This document shows positions 46,585 through 57,235 of a stretch of DNA of 64,000 nt, piece after piece (position 1 is the stretch's first letter; each line of letters begins with the position of its first letter). The DNA lies in contig CP025325.1 of NCBI GenBank assembly GCA_004014935.1, positions 434,001 to 498,000 of the forward strand. Direction: 5' to 3'. The DNA comes from Saccharomycopsis malanga (Eukaryota > Ascomycota > Saccharomycetes > Ascoideales > Saccharomycopsidaceae). Below the pieces are notes generated by a model. It was not told the origin of the DNA. It did not search any database and worked only from the letters and a program-made list of their open reading frames with translations. A program made the position numbers and the translations under genes.

Positions 46585-46760
46585 AAAGGCCAAACTCCAG
46601 TAAAAAGGAAAAGTAGTCTTAATGGCCCACACTCTAATTTATAAAGAGTAGTCTTAAAGGAACACCAATAAATAGAAAAATTAGTCTTACCCAAACACCA
46701 ATAAATAGGAAAAGTAGTCTTAAAGGAACATCAATAAATAGAAAGATTACTAAAAATGTT
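46585..46760. repeat. Degenerate minisatellite between CAB2 and SINE
   Basis: Units of about 37-40 bp built from GGAAAAGTAGTCTTAAAGGA and ACACCAATAAATAG occur about four times with substitutions, directly downstream of the CAB2 stop. Confidence 0.65.
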
Positions 46761-46834
46761 AAGTAAAACTAAATGTATTGGATATTTATAAAAAGCCAAA
46801 CCCAACGTATAAAAGTCCAAACAAAAAAAACAAA

Positions 46835-47929
46835 TCAAATCTCGCTAGTCTTGGAAACCCAACGGTCATGGAATTTGATAACTTCTGGAATAAAGATGGA
46901 CTCGATTTTCATCTTTGAGGCCTGGTTTTTATCAATTCTAAACCAATGATGTTTGAACGATTCTTCCAGTCTGTAAACGAACATCACTTCATATGTTCTG
47001 GTTTGTAGCAAGTTACCAATGACAAGTCCTTGCTTATATTTTTGCAAAGAGCCTACACATTTGTCAAGCAAAAGCTGTTTATCAGTTTCCAATTTGAAAC
47101 TAATGACAAAAGCTCCTGGACACCAAGAATCTACAATACGAGACAAGAATTTTGGAACGGGCGACAATTGGATTGTAAGCCCACCATTTGTGGTAGATGA
47201 TATTTGCTGGTGTTCTTGTGCGGATTGGTTACTTTGAGATTGTATTTTATGCTGTGGAAGACTAGCTTCAGGAATGTAAAAATCACTTACAGCAGCCGCA
47301 AGATATATTACAATTTGGTTGCAACGGTCCTGATATACACGGGAAACCACTTCACATACCAATTTTAGGGAATAAAGATATTGATTTACCGTTGTGAATG
47401 GAATGATAATGATATTTCTGTTCTTCTTGTGATAATTGTACAAGTCGAGAATCTCGGAAAGTTTTCGAGAATACTCCGGTTTAATTTCCAAACGATCTCC
47501 TTCACCTCGCGAAACATAATCAAGAAAGTTCTCATGATGGGGACCGGTAGCAAAATGCCTAAGATATGGCAAGAAACTAAGCTCTCTATACAAAAACACT
47601 ACTGCATAATCATGGTCCAAAAGCTCCTCAGCGCTTACACTTCCTCTGGTTCCTGCACTGAAGTTGTCAATGAACCGTACTGTGTTGTTTTCTAACGGAA
47701 CAGTTGTGCCTCCAGAGGTGATGATTACAAGGCGTTTTTCAGGGTTTTTGAAGAAATGATACTGAGCAAAAGCGGTGATTTTTGCTCGAATATCTGCTAA
47801 ATATGAAGGCGCTTTATTGGTCACAAAATAACTCGACTCATCGCCTTGGAGAGCCACCGGCAACTCCTCAAGCGACCGGTCTATCGCCTTGCGAAGATCC
47901 GGTTGATAGGTCTTGAGTGGACTGTCCAT
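46835..47929 (-). CDS. CAB2: Phosphopantothenoylcysteine synthetase (coenzyme A synthesis)
   Basis: Joins 4'-phosphopantothenate and cysteine, the second step of coenzyme A biosynthesis. 364 aa (S. cerevisiae Cab2 365). Motifs: ITSGGTTVPLE (70-80), NTVRFIDNFSAGTRG (82-96), the AAAVSDFYIP core (211-220), FVISFKLETD (274-283) and VIGNLL (303-308). The start at 47929 fits the family N-terminus. It is divergently transcribed from the TLC paralogue at 48370, sharing a promoter with CGCG-rich sequence (48032-48053). Confidence 0.93.
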   Translation of the reverse strand: MDSPLKTYQPDLRKAIDRSLEELPVALQGDESSYFVTNKAPSYLADIRAKITAFAQYHFFKNPEKRLVIITSGGTTVPLENNTVRFIDNFSAGTRGSVSAEELLDHDYAVVFLYRELSFLPYLRHFATGPHHENFLDYVSRGEGDRLEIKPEYSRKLSEILDLYNYHKKNRNIIIIPFTTVNQYLYSLKLVCEVVSRVYQDRCNQIVIYLAAAVSDFYIPEASLPQHKIQSQSNQSAQEHQQISSTTNGGLTIQLSPVPKFLSRIVDSWCPGAFVISFKLETDKQLLLDKCVGSLQKYKQGLVIGNLLQTRTYEVMFVYRLEESFKHHWFRIDKNQASKMKIESIFIPEVIKFHDRWVSKTSEI

Positions 47930-48031
47930 AATATCACTTACTAACTTACTTACTCTGTCCTACTATTGATCCATATCCTGTCATACACTTATATCTTGAC
48001 ATGAACTCTCCTGTCAAATGACATCACCCAT

Positions 48032-48053
48032 GCGCGCTGGCGCGCGTATCGCG
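48032..48053. promoter_or_regulatory. CGCG-rich block in the CAB2/TLC divergent promoter
   Basis: GCGCGCTGGCGCGCGTATCG lies about 105 bp before CAB2 and 320 bp before the TLC ATG. Possible Rsc3-type or other GC-box site; inferred. Confidence 0.4.
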
Positions 48054-48369
48054 TGGGAGGCGCAGAGAAAAAACAAAAAAGGGGGTGTGTGCGACAATAA
48101 GGGACCAGAGAAAGAAAAGAAAAACAAAACAGGATATCCTTTATATGAAACGATGGAAATCAAAAGATGTATAGAAGTATAAAGAATAGAAAAGCCGCAC
48201 GAGTTCCTTCGTTTTTCAAGGCGTCATTTAAGTTGAATTGTTGTTGTTCTTGCTGTTGTTTTTGCTGTTAAAATTTTTTTTTTTTTTTTGCTTTATTGTG
48301 TTCTTTTGTTCCGTTTTACTGGCTTATAATCTGTTATTTTCCAACTTGTCAACGTGGCCTAGTTTAAGA

Positions 48370-49311
48370 ATGGCTTCATTTGTACAGAAATATTTATATG
48401 ATTTCAACTATTATCATGATCCGTTGCTTGAAATAATTCACTTTCCTCTAATTGATGAGTATGTCAAGCCGTACGTTGGGTTTGGAAAACTCGCGGTTCA
48501 TATTCATGAGCTTATTTTTTTTTATTTACTTTACACGACAGTGTTTTCGCTTTCTGAATATTTGGCGCCTCGACTTCTTGAGTCTAGGTGGAAAGCGCTC
48601 AAGTTGAAGGACCAGATCTATTTCCATATTCATGTAGTGTCCATGTTCCAATGCATGGTTATTCTTGCTTTGATCTTTCCCATGTTCAATGATCCAGTCT
48701 TGGTGAAAGATCGTATATTTGGCTACACTCCTTACGGAGGGCTTATTGCTAGTGCTGCAAGTGGCTATTTCCTTTGGGACACCATTAGCGCAGTTTATTT
48801 TGTCAAATACTTTGGTATCAGTTTTGCCATTCACGGTCTTGTGAGTTTTATTGTTTCGTTTGTTGCTTTCTATCCATTTATCATGTATTATGCTCCAGTA
48901 TTTTTGCTTTTTGAAATCTCTACCCCTTTTTTGAACATTCGTTGGTTTGATCTCAAGTTGCCAGGTTTTTTCAGCGAATCCCTAGTATTAATCAACAATA
49001 TCATCCTCATTTCCCTATTTTTCTTTGTTAGAATCTGCTGGGGATGGTATCAAATTGTTCAATTGGCTATTGATTTTTATGCTGAGAAAAACGACCCTCG
49101 TTTCCCTTGGATTTTTGCTATATTTATTTTGCTTGGTAATTTTGTCCTTGACATTTTAAACGTCTATTGGTTTAGTTTGATGGCCAATATTGCTTTTCAA
49201 ACAATCAAAAAGTTGATCAAAGGGCAAACAAAAGGCCTCAGAATTGACGAAGAAACAATAAAACGTGGCAAAGCCATCCAAGAACAAGAAGCTTTGAAGA
49301 AAAAACTTTAA
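48370..49311 (+). CDS. TLC-domain membrane protein, YPR114W-like (paralogue 2)
   Basis: The ATG at 48370 gives 313 aa, close to S. cerevisiae YPR114W (315). The open frame continues upstream through a T-rich stretch without an ATG, so that part is not used. About seven hydrophobic segments; IHVVSMFQCM, YTPYGGLIASAASGYFLW, STPFLNIRWFDLKLPG and LNVYWFSLMANIAFQTIKK mark the TLC domain. The Lys-rich C-terminus (EALKKKL) would suit ER retention. It shares its layout with the paralogue at 44232-45455. Function unknown. Confidence 0.8.
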   Translation: MASFVQKYLYDFNYYHDPLLEIIHFPLIDEYVKPYVGFGKLAVHIHELIFFYLLYTTVFSLSEYLAPRLLESRWKALKLKDQIYFHIHVVSMFQCMVILALIFPMFNDPVLVKDRIFGYTPYGGLIASAASGYFLWDTISAVYFVKYFGISFAIHGLVSFIVSFVAFYPFIMYYAPVFLLFEISTPFLNIRWFDLKLPGFFSESLVLINNIILISLFFFVRICWGWYQIVQLAIDFYAEKNDPRFPWIFAIFILLGNFVLDILNVYWFSLMANIAFQTIKKLIKGQTKGLRIDEETIKRGKAIQEQEALKKKL

Positions 49312-49645
49312 TTATTTTTTACTTATACTCATTTGCATTGATACCCTTTAGCATAGATTTGTTGCAACTTTTTTTTTTTTTTTTCATAATCATATATTTT
49401 ACTAGTCTTGTTTTTACACGTTTATAAATTGCTAAAGCTTGTAGGACTTGGCTATATTATGAAAACGATTTAATTTTTAAGCATTATTTAGGATGGCTAA
49501 AAAAAATCAAACAACCATTATTTAAGATGACTAGAAAGCATCAAACAAGTGAGAAAACACCGGTGAAATTCGTACAGCATTCAAGATATGGTAAAGTATG
49601 TAAGACATGATAATTTTCAGAGAAGATGATTTTTCATAGTATTAT

Positions 49646-49974
49646 CAATAGGCCAGTCGCTAGTACTCTCAGAGAAGAGAAAAAGACCTGGCAGGATGAC
49701 ACAGTGGCTAATACTTACAGAGAAGAGAAAGAGACTTGGCAGGATAGTTTAGTGGATAATAGTTTCGAACGGGTTCGATTCCTACGACGAACGCTTTTTA
49801 CAAGCAAGTGTAATTGTCTGAAACACGACCTGAACCAATGGTGTTACTTTCCGATTTATTAGATCAAAATACTATATTGATTGGACATTATCGGGGTTTC
49901 CCCAATGGGCTTCATAGAGTCTTTTTACACATGGAGCGTATATACGAAATTGATATTTACTGCTTAGTCTTAGG
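49646..49974 (+). mobile_element. SINE with triplicated head module
   Basis: Three head modules in tandem (CTAGTACTCTCAGAGAAGAG, CTAATACTTACAGAGAAGAG, then GGATAGTTTAGTGGATAATA), each with an A-box-like start, before the B box GGTTCGATTCC (49772-49782). Body GGCAAGTGTAATTGTCTGAAA-like, tail GAGCGTATATACGAAATTGA. The terminal GGGCTTG part is eroded. Confidence 0.85.
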
Positions 49975-50116
49975 ATTTGATTTGAGATCAATTTCCGATG
50001 CGTTTCTTAATGTCCGCATCTACAATATAGCAATGAAGAAGAAACCGCAGTAAACCAGCACCAGGTTCTAATTTCTTGATATAATTTTCCCAAAAAAGGG
50101 TTTCCCAATACCTGAG

Positions 50117-52297
50117 ATGCTGAGGTTCCGAGCATTTGGGCTTACGGCCAGTTTTATGGTGGTTGCGTCGTGTTGTGTGATACTTATCAATATCATATTG
50201 TTTCAAAGTGATCCAGAGACCAAGATTAAGAATTTTGACGAGTCTTTGAGATTTGCAACTACTGCAAAAGCTTCGGAGTTGGGATTTCATCTAGTGGTAC
50301 TTAGCTTCCTATTCATAGCTTTAGGGGTCACGTCGTCTGATTTCTTGTGTGTCAATTTGACCCATATTTCACACCTTTTACATTGCTCGGAGAAAATCGC
50401 TGGAATGACGCTTTTGGCTCTTGGAAACAGCTCTCCTGATATCTTTAGCACCTACATTGCCATGAACTCTGGGCTCACGTCTCTTTCGCTAGGAGAACTC
50501 ATTGGCAGTGCATGTTTCTGTGTGGCTGTAGTAATTGGTCTTATGGGAACAATTAGCCCTTTCACCATTCACAACAGGAAAGAATTTGTTATGGACTTAG
50601 TCTTTTTTACCATCTTTGTCGGCACAAGCTTCTATTTCATTGTAGATGGCAAATTGACCTTGTACGAATGTATAGCAATGATTTGTCTTTACTTGGGCTA
50701 CTTATCTTTTCTGATTTGGAATGCCCCAAGAGCCTTTACTGTCGATGATGAAGATGAGGATATTATTACTAATAACTATAATACGGATCATAATATGAAT
50801 TATAACACAATTTCTAATACAAACAACAACTCCAATAAGGATGCTCCTATTATAGTCAATATCATAGGCACACAACTTGAAAATGATGGACATTCAGGTA
50901 AAACTAAAATAGAGCCTGGAACGTTTGATGATCATACAAGTTTACTACCAATGAGCTCTTCAAATTCCTCCTCGAATCCGCCTCCTTTGAAAACTGATTC
51001 TGGTGGATATCATAGTGTTGATAATCTTTTTAAACTTCTTCCACGGCCCAATGTGACCAAAGTAAGCTCTTCCCACAGTATACATAAACTAGCCGGCTCT
51101 ATAAACTCTGACAATGAAATCCAACATCGGTATCAGCATCTTCCTCTGGGCTTGAAGTATGCGTTTTTTGACATGTTACCAAAGGAGGCTCTTCATCATA
51201 TGAGCACTCATGAAGAAGCGCCGCATTCCCCATTATTAAACACTGACGAGTCTATAAACAGTTTTAATACCATCGATGGTAGATCTTCCATTTCTCACGA
51301 AACATATAATGATTTAGAACTTGCTGAGGAAGACAACATTACACTTTTAACCATGTTGTTCCCTTTCATTGATGTATTTCGGAGCCGAAACCCTGACAAT
51401 TCTATATTGCAAACGTTGATATTCTACTACTTGCTCTGTGCTAATGTGGTTCCTGTGTTTCTTCTCAAACTCACTGTTCCCAGTTTTGACGGCAACTGGA
51501 TGCATTTATCTTCCAAATACTGTATTCTACAGAGAAACCTTTTTATGATACAGATCTTCTGGACATGTTGGCTTATATCTTACAGTGTATGGGGCATACA
51601 ACTTGCATCTTTAAAGTTGGTTCTCGCTTTGAATACCGCTATTTCCTTCTCACTGGCATTATTCATATATCTTTGGCTCTTTGAAACTGACCAGGAGTCA
51701 AAACACAGTCTGCTTGACAGTGGATCCAATGGCAATGTTAACTCCTTGCAAGGAACTACTCTTCAAAACTCTGCAATATATAGAGCAATGGTATCAATAG
51801 TTGGTTTTGTCAACTCCATCACTTGGATAGCCATTCTTTCAGCACTAGTGATTTGCATTTTACAACGAATAGGCTCACTTTTTAGCATTTCTGATCCTTT
51901 ACTTGGGCTTACATTGTTTGCATTTGGTAATTCTATTGGAGATCTTTCTGCTAACGTAGCCTTTGCCAAAGCTCAACATCCTTTAACTGGTCTTGGTGCG
52001 TGTTTTGGCTCTCCTTTGCTCTACATTTTACTTGGAATAGGCCTCAATGGCGCGATTGTTATCCTTAAAAACAGATTTTTCCATGGCTCTGGCCAGGAAT
52101 TGTACATTACTTTTACCATTAGCCACAGTTTGATCAGTACAAGCATAGGTTTAGCCTGTGTCTTGGCTTTCTACTTTGTTGCCGTGCCTCTTAACGGCTG
52201 GGTGTTCAATAAAACAATGGGGGTTGTTTCTTTAACCTCCTGGGCGGCTCTCACTTGTTACAATGTCGTTTACGAAATCTTCTATGAATCTCTTTGA
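50117..52297 (+). CDS. Sodium/calcium exchanger family protein (YDL206W-like)
   Basis: Putative cation/Ca2+ exchanger, probably in an internal membrane. 726 aa from the ATG at 50117. Two inverted alpha repeats carry the ion site: LALGNSSPDIFSTYI (101-115) and LFAFGNSIGDLSANV (599-613). Each half has about five or six hydrophobic helices. A long hydrophilic, Asn/Ser-rich loop (about 210-410) separates them. The arrangement fits the CCX/NCLX type and S. cerevisiae YDL206W (762 aa). Intact. Confidence 0.88.
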   Translation: MLRFRAFGLTASFMVVASCCVILINIILFQSDPETKIKNFDESLRFATTAKASELGFHLVVLSFLFIALGVTSSDFLCVNLTHISHLLHCSEKIAGMTLLALGNSSPDIFSTYIAMNSGLTSLSLGELIGSACFCVAVVIGLMGTISPFTIHNRKEFVMDLVFFTIFVGTSFYFIVDGKLTLYECIAMICLYLGYLSFLIWNAPRAFTVDDEDEDIITNNYNTDHNMNYNTISNTNNNSNKDAPIIVNIIGTQLENDGHSGKTKIEPGTFDDHTSLLPMSSSNSSSNPPPLKTDSGGYHSVDNLFKLLPRPNVTKVSSSHSIHKLAGSINSDNEIQHRYQHLPLGLKYAFFDMLPKEALHHMSTHEEAPHSPLLNTDESINSFNTIDGRSSISHETYNDLELAEEDNITLLTMLFPFIDVFRSRNPDNSILQTLIFYYLLCANVVPVFLLKLTVPSFDGNWMHLSSKYCILQRNLFMIQIFWTCWLISYSVWGIQLASLKLVLALNTAISFSLALFIYLWLFETDQESKHSLLDSGSNGNVNSLQGTTLQNSAIYRAMVSIVGFVNSITWIAILSALVICILQRIGSLFSISDPLLGLTLFAFGNSIGDLSANVAFAKAQHPLTGLGACFGSPLLYILLGIGLNGAIVILKNRFFHGSGQELYITFTISHSLISTSIGLACVLAFYFVAVPLNGWVFNKTMGVVSLTSWAALTCYNVVYEIFYESL

Positions 52298-52411
52298 TCC
52301 TGGCAGAGCATTGTGTAATATATATGATGAGGCGTGGTATAGAAACATTGATAAGAACATTTTATTTGATGATCAATATAACAACATTTTACTGTTAAAA
52401 GATGAAAGGCC

Positions 52412-52722
52412 ATTGAGCCGTATGGCTTAGTGGCCAGTGTTCTCAGAGAAGAGAAAAAGACCTGGCAGGATAGTTTACTGGATAATACTAATCGAACGGG
52501 TTCGATTCCTAAGACGAACACTTTTTACGATGCTGAACAAGCAAATGTAATTGTCTGAAATACGACCTGAACCGATGGTGCTTACTTTCCAATTTATTTG
52601 ATTAAAATATCATAATTACGGGACATTATTGGGGTTTCCACTGAGTTTTACCAACTACCTTTAGACATAGCGTGTATATACGAAGTTGATATTTACTGAG
52701 CTTGAAATATATGAATTATCAT
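52412..52722 (+). mobile_element. tRNA-derived SINE with duplicated A-box module
   Basis: A box TGGCTTAGTGG (52423-52433), a second module GGATAGTTTACTGGATAATA, B box GGTTCGATTCC (52499-52509), body and tail (GCGTGTATATACGAAGTTGA...GAGCTTGAAATATATGAATT). Confidence 0.88.
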
Positions 52723-52735
52723 TGTATATTTAGCG

Positions 52736-52895
52736 GCTGGGCACGATAGTTTAGCAGATAGTAATGTCAGAAAAGACCCTACAAACTCAAAAATGAAGAG
52801 TAGGGTCAACATGACATGATTGGGTTTTACAAAAGACATTGCGCGTATATACGAAACTGACATTTGCTGGGATTGCAATATAAGATATTGTTTTC
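52736..52895 (+). mobile_element. Short SINE without B box
   Basis: Begins GGCTGGGCACGATAGTTTAG (second-type A-box module), then GAGTAGGGTCAACATGACAT and the tail GCGCGTATATACGAAACTGA...TATAAGATATTG. Confidence 0.75.
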
Positions 52896-53602
52896 ATTAA
52901 TGAGAGAGAGTGAAAGATGTACTGTCTTTCATTTATCAAATATCAAAATCGTAAAACATACTCAAAGACACAATTTTGTCTAAAGAATAATAAAGTTGGC
53001 TCATTTTGGCATTAGATGCTGACCAAAGCACCACCAGTGGTTTTGTAGTATACCAGTAGTACTTTAGAAAGACCGGGGATAGTAACTAGATGCCATTGCG
53101 GGTATTGAACACCGGTTTGGCTGGAATTTATGGTATATATTTTACTGTCATTACTAACGGTATTTCAGAGTTCTTTTTAGTTATAGATGCCTACAATTAC
53201 TTTACTTACTATCGATATCTGCAAGTCCTCAAGTTAGATATTGACTTATAAAATATAGGCCAATCTGTTTCATCTTGTTGATCTATTAAAAGTATGTACA
53301 AGTATCAGAGATTAGCCAATGTTTATATCTAGACGGCTATGTGTCAAAGCAGGTCATGTTCTACAGGTGCTGATTAGAAATAATATAGATTGACCAAGCA
53401 ATGATGATGTATTATCATTTTAAAGGGTTTTCAGACACCTGGATATAGTCAAGAATGGGTGCGATTTACAATAGATAAACAGTCGAAAGGCCATATTGAA
53501 AAATCAAATATTTACCGCGCGTTTTCATGAAAACAGCCAATGCTTAGCGGTATTCGGATTATTAACAGTAACTAGTTTGTTCAGTTCTGGTGAACAGTCC
53601 AG
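52896..53602. other. Upstream region of the 53603 gene
   Basis: No gene or element recognised. CGCGCG at 53516-53521 lies about 85 bp before the ATG. Confidence 0.4.
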
Positions 53603-55696
53603 ATGAGTTCCTTTGACAGTGAAATAGAGGAGATTCCAGACTCGTTATCTGAGTCGGACGATGATCCTGTTTTGGCACTTATTAACAAAGCGGTGAATGA
53701 AAGCATTGAGAGCAAGAAACGTACGGTGAAGCCAGGGGTGTTTATAAAGAGTCTGAAGAGAAGAGTGACTAAAAATGGCAGTGGTTTGTTGAATGAAGCA
53801 ACGACTGATTTCTCGGAATCTGAAGATGCAGACGGGATCTTCCAAAATGGAAAACTCTTGGATCTACATTCTACAAAGAAACAATTTGATGACATCAATT
53901 CGTTTCTTGATGAGAGCTTGTTGGACACCATTGCGCAGGAAGACCGTATTGCTGAGCTTGAGAAACAAGAGGCAAAGAGATTGGAAGAACAATCGGAACG
54001 TTTACGTATCAAACAAGAAAACAATCTGAAAAAGGTGCTTTATTTTTTTGATATACCCAAAAAAGCCAATACTTGTATAGACCAGTTGGATTTTCCAGCT
54101 GTTCCTAGCGTATATTGGCCAAAAGGCACAATTTCTTCTCCAGGCTTGGCAGAAAGGGTTTTTCTCAAAGCTATGGAAAGTACACATATTCAAACTATAA
54201 AGGAACACAACAAATGGTTGGAAAACCACTGTTCTGCAACTATGGATCGAAACCGTTTGCTTGAACTGCTTCAGAAAATCGGCGTAGACAAAGCTTTACT
54301 GGAAACCTTGGATGCCAATAGCGAATGTGCTTGTATAGAACAATATCTCACCCCAGAAACTGGTCAAGAAGAAACTGAAAATATTTCAGAAACTGATCAA
54401 AAACCGTTTTCCGGGCCAGGTATCCACAAAGTAAAGCTTATAAAAAGCAATGTCTCACTTCAAGTCATGAAACTTTGCACTATTGCTACTGTTGTTTGCA
54501 AACAGGTCTTTGACCAGAATTTGACCGATTTGATGCTACGCCACTGTTTGGCGTGTTTGGTTGATGAACAAGTCGTTCAATGTGATAAAGTCAAAGACGT
54601 GGTAGCCATAATACATCAGTTAATACAGTGTAGTGTTAAAGATTGCAAAAGGCTGCTTGGATCACAGCCCCCAACAGACATAGACGAGTACAACAATAAA
54701 TTCAGCCATTTGCTCAGCCATCTCACTTTTCTTGTTTTCTCAATGACATGTCAGCCCAAGCTTTTGTACAAAATGATATCCAATCTTCTTATGCCTCTTC
54801 CTATGAACCAAACCACTTCTCTATGGCTCCAGTTCAGACTATTTCTCTGTACTATGATATTTTGCGAAAACACCCTTGGGCTTGATCCTTTGAGCACCAA
54901 ATGGGGGGTTTTTCCAATGATAAGGAGAAGCCAATTTGACAAATCTAATAGAACTTGTCAAAAGCTTGACTCTAATCCTACTTTCCACAAACCTGAATCG
55001 ACTGGTACTTGTGACAATTCCACTTTGTCCCTGAAACAACCTACAGTCTCCAGTGATCCTGTTTTGAGCATACCGTTCATACACCCCAAAGCAGTGCACC
55101 AGGCGCTCAACCATGCTTCAAAAGAATTGGAATACCTAGCAAAGCATAATCTTCTCTTAAGCTCATTATCTTTTGATGAAGATCCTGATCGAGAGGAAGT
55201 AGAAGCTATTTTGGCTGCCCAGGGAATTGCAAAAGAGTCTCTTTCAAATCCCAATTGTGCCAAACAATCAATACGTGACATTAACAAACCAGGCGTGTCC
55301 CCTTATTGGCTCATGTTGAAATTCCTCTGTCTCCAATCTTTGTTGCTACAAACATTGCAATTCAGCTCCTTAAGCACCCGAGGACTCTCCAAACTACAGC
55401 GACAAACCGTGCTTTCGAAATACCATACATCTTGGAAAAGTTTTGCTAACAATGCTTTGCCAGAAGAAGCTGTTGATGACAGTTTTGAATTGGAAATCGC
55501 AAACGAACAAAAGTATATCGATTCTGTTTCTGTATCGCTAAATATAATATACAGCTCATACTTGCCAGACCGAATTCCCCACGACCTCTCAACATCGTTG
55601 GTGTTTCTAGAAGCAAAGAAAATGATGTTATTTGCCAAAAACCTCGTCGACAACACCCGGAAATACTGCAACTTTCACTCAGCACAAGATTACTAG
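53603..55696 (+). CDS. Uncharacterised protein, possibly Nse6/Kre29-like (Smc5/6 complex)
   Basis: 697 aa from the ATG at 53603. An acidic, Ser-rich N-terminus (EIEEIPDSLSESDDDPV) is followed by a basic stretch, a coiled-coil helix (about 110-148) and a conserved-looking block (VLYFFDIPKKANTCIDQLDF, VPSVYWPKGTISSPGLAERV). The rest is a helical, HEAT-like domain to about 660, with a Ser/Thr-rich insertion (about 445-490). The layout, disordered acidic start plus helical domain, is reminiscent of fungal Nse6/CANIN proteins. I cannot point to a diagnostic motif, so the assignment is a guess. The frame is intact and long, so the gene is real. Confidence 0.6.
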   Translation: MSSFDSEIEEIPDSLSESDDDPVLALINKAVNESIESKKRTVKPGVFIKSLKRRVTKNGSGLLNEATTDFSESEDADGIFQNGKLLDLHSTKKQFDDINSFLDESLLDTIAQEDRIAELEKQEAKRLEEQSERLRIKQENNLKKVLYFFDIPKKANTCIDQLDFPAVPSVYWPKGTISSPGLAERVFLKAMESTHIQTIKEHNKWLENHCSATMDRNRLLELLQKIGVDKALLETLDANSECACIEQYLTPETGQEETENISETDQKPFSGPGIHKVKLIKSNVSLQVMKLCTIATVVCKQVFDQNLTDLMLRHCLACLVDEQVVQCDKVKDVVAIIHQLIQCSVKDCKRLLGSQPPTDIDEYNNKFSHLLSHLTFLVFSMTCQPKLLYKMISNLLMPLPMNQTTSLWLQFRLFLCTMIFCENTLGLDPLSTKWGVFPMIRRSQFDKSNRTCQKLDSNPTFHKPESTGTCDNSTLSLKQPTVSSDPVLSIPFIHPKAVHQALNHASKELEYLAKHNLLLSSLSFDEDPDREEVEAILAAQGIAKESLSNPNCAKQSIRDINKPGVSPYWLMLKFLCLQSLLLQTLQFSSLSTRGLSKLQRQTVLSKYHTSWKSFANNALPEEAVDDSFELEIANEQKYIDSVSVSLNIIYSSYLPDRIPHDLSTSLVFLEAKKMMLFAKNLVDNTRKYCNFHSAQDY

Positions 55697-56602
55697 TTCC
55701 ATCTCTTGTGGTATCGTCAGGTGGTGTACTAGCGCACCATATATTCTCAAGCAGGTTCATAACACTGCTATACAAACTATTACACGTTTCAAACTCATAT
55801 CATGAACACTGCAGCAATAGCCACACATGTAAGTGTACTCTTGGCAAGATTCAAAAAGCGAGCTGAGCAGTTTTTCGACATTTTGCTTTACCATATTCTT
55901 GTCATGATTGATAATCCAGTTTCCATACAAGTTCAGAATATATCAACTGATCATATACGCATTCTGTTGACTCAAAATCGCATAAGTTGGTAGGACTACA
56001 AGACTCTTATTATTGCCATTTTCTCCTTTATGCCATTACACGAACACTCCCATTTCCAGAAGCTTATAAAAATAGATTAATCTATTGAGAAATGTTTTCT
56101 AATTTATATTTGTATCACCAAAATGCAACGAGTTTATAAAACAAAATGAAAAAAATATTCGATATGAAAAATCATAACTTGTCTTCAACAATACTCGAGC
56201 CTCGTCCAAAAACATTCCTCCTCAAAACAAAAATACAAACAGTGCTCATAACCACTCCAACTAGGACAACTAGAATATGTATTTTATAAACGATAGTTCT
56301 CTCTAACTAGAAAGTAAAAGGATGAGTGTATTTTATTATAATGAAACAAGGCAAATTTTTAGTCATGTATTTGAATAGGTTTTGACAAAATTTACATATC
56401 AGTCGATATGTACAACCAAATTAGACAAAGTACACGTAGGAAAGACAAGCAATCAAATCAGACAACGTAAGAATATATTAGAGAAGGTACTATTACAATA
56501 AAAGAACGCCTTACCATATATAACTTTGTACTTTGGACCTATGCTAGCAAGCTGTACTACATCACTTGTGTTATTATTGATGTGCAAGTTGTAGAACAGT
56601 GT
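55697..56602. other. Convergent intergenic region
   Basis: About 0.9 kb between two convergent genes, AT-rich. A 63-codon frame at 55802-55993 has no support. No element recognised. Confidence 0.45.
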
Positions 56603-57205
56603 CTAGAGCCAGAAAACCCGTCTCCAAGAGCTAAACTTACTACTTTCTTGGGAAGCTTGATTTTTAGTGTGTTGGTGTTCGACTTCTGCTTGCAAAAGTC
56701 TTACTTTGGTCTCCAACTGGTCTACCTGCTGCTTGTATTCTCTTTCCTTTTCCTCGTAATCAAGGTGCCCCCAGGAATACTGGAGAACGTAGTACACGAT
56801 GGATGCTAGGAGAAAGTTGTTGAACAAAGGCCATTTAAAGTCGGCAAGCTTTGGCTTTTTTGACGTTACGCTTTTGGGGTTCTGTAGAAACTCCAACGTC
56901 TTCTCCAATCTCTCCGAATCGGTAGCAATACGTCGCTTTAGGCTTTCTATTGATGCATCGGCATCTGTTTTTGGCGGGGCCGAGGCAGCAGGTTGCAAGG
57001 AGGGCTTCAGCTTACTTGGAGAACCAGTTTCTTTATTGCTACGCTGTATAGGCTGTTGTTTCTTTTCTGCCTTCTTGGTTTGATTTCCTTTGTGTGACTT
57101 GCAGACACTGGCCATACCAGTATTAAAAAAACGATACTGCAGATTGAACACTGGCAATACAACCAATTGCCGGCGAGATTTTGCAATCATACCAAAATAC
57201 GACAT
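56603..57205 (-). CDS. INA17: Mitochondrial inner-membrane assembly factor, Ina17-like
   Basis: Ina17 and Ina22 form the INA complex that helps assemble the peripheral stalk of F1Fo ATP synthase. From the ATG at 57205 the protein has 200 aa with an Arg-rich presequence (AKSRRQLVVLPVFNLQYRFF). A Lys/Pro-rich spacer follows, then a predicted helix, one membrane segment (WPLFNNFLLASIVYYVLQYS, about 125-145) and a C-terminal coiled coil beginning LDYEEKEREYKQQVDQLE. This order and the coiled coil right after the membrane segment fit Ina17 (182 aa in S. cerevisiae). An in-frame ATG ten codons upstream is possible. Assignment rests on architecture and remembered similarity. Confidence 0.65.
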   Translation of the reverse strand: MSYFGMIAKSRRQLVVLPVFNLQYRFFNTGMASVCKSHKGNQTKKAEKKQQPIQRSNKETGSPSKLKPSLQPAASAPPKTDADASIESLKRRIATDSERLEKTLEFLQNPKSVTSKKPKLADFKWPLFNNFLLASIVYYVLQYSWGHLDYEEKEREYKQQVDQLETKVRLLQAEVEHQHTKNQASQESSKFSSWRRVFWL

Positions 57206-57235
57206 TTCTGCAACAAATGATACTAAATAAAACAA

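Noticed and set aside
48238-48369. N-terminal extension of the second TLC protein
   Set aside because: No ATG; the hydrophobic extension is a T-rich 5'UTR read in frame. The ATG at 48370 matches the family length.
55802-55993. 63-codon frame after the 53603 gene
   Set aside because: Too short, with no homology or conserved features.
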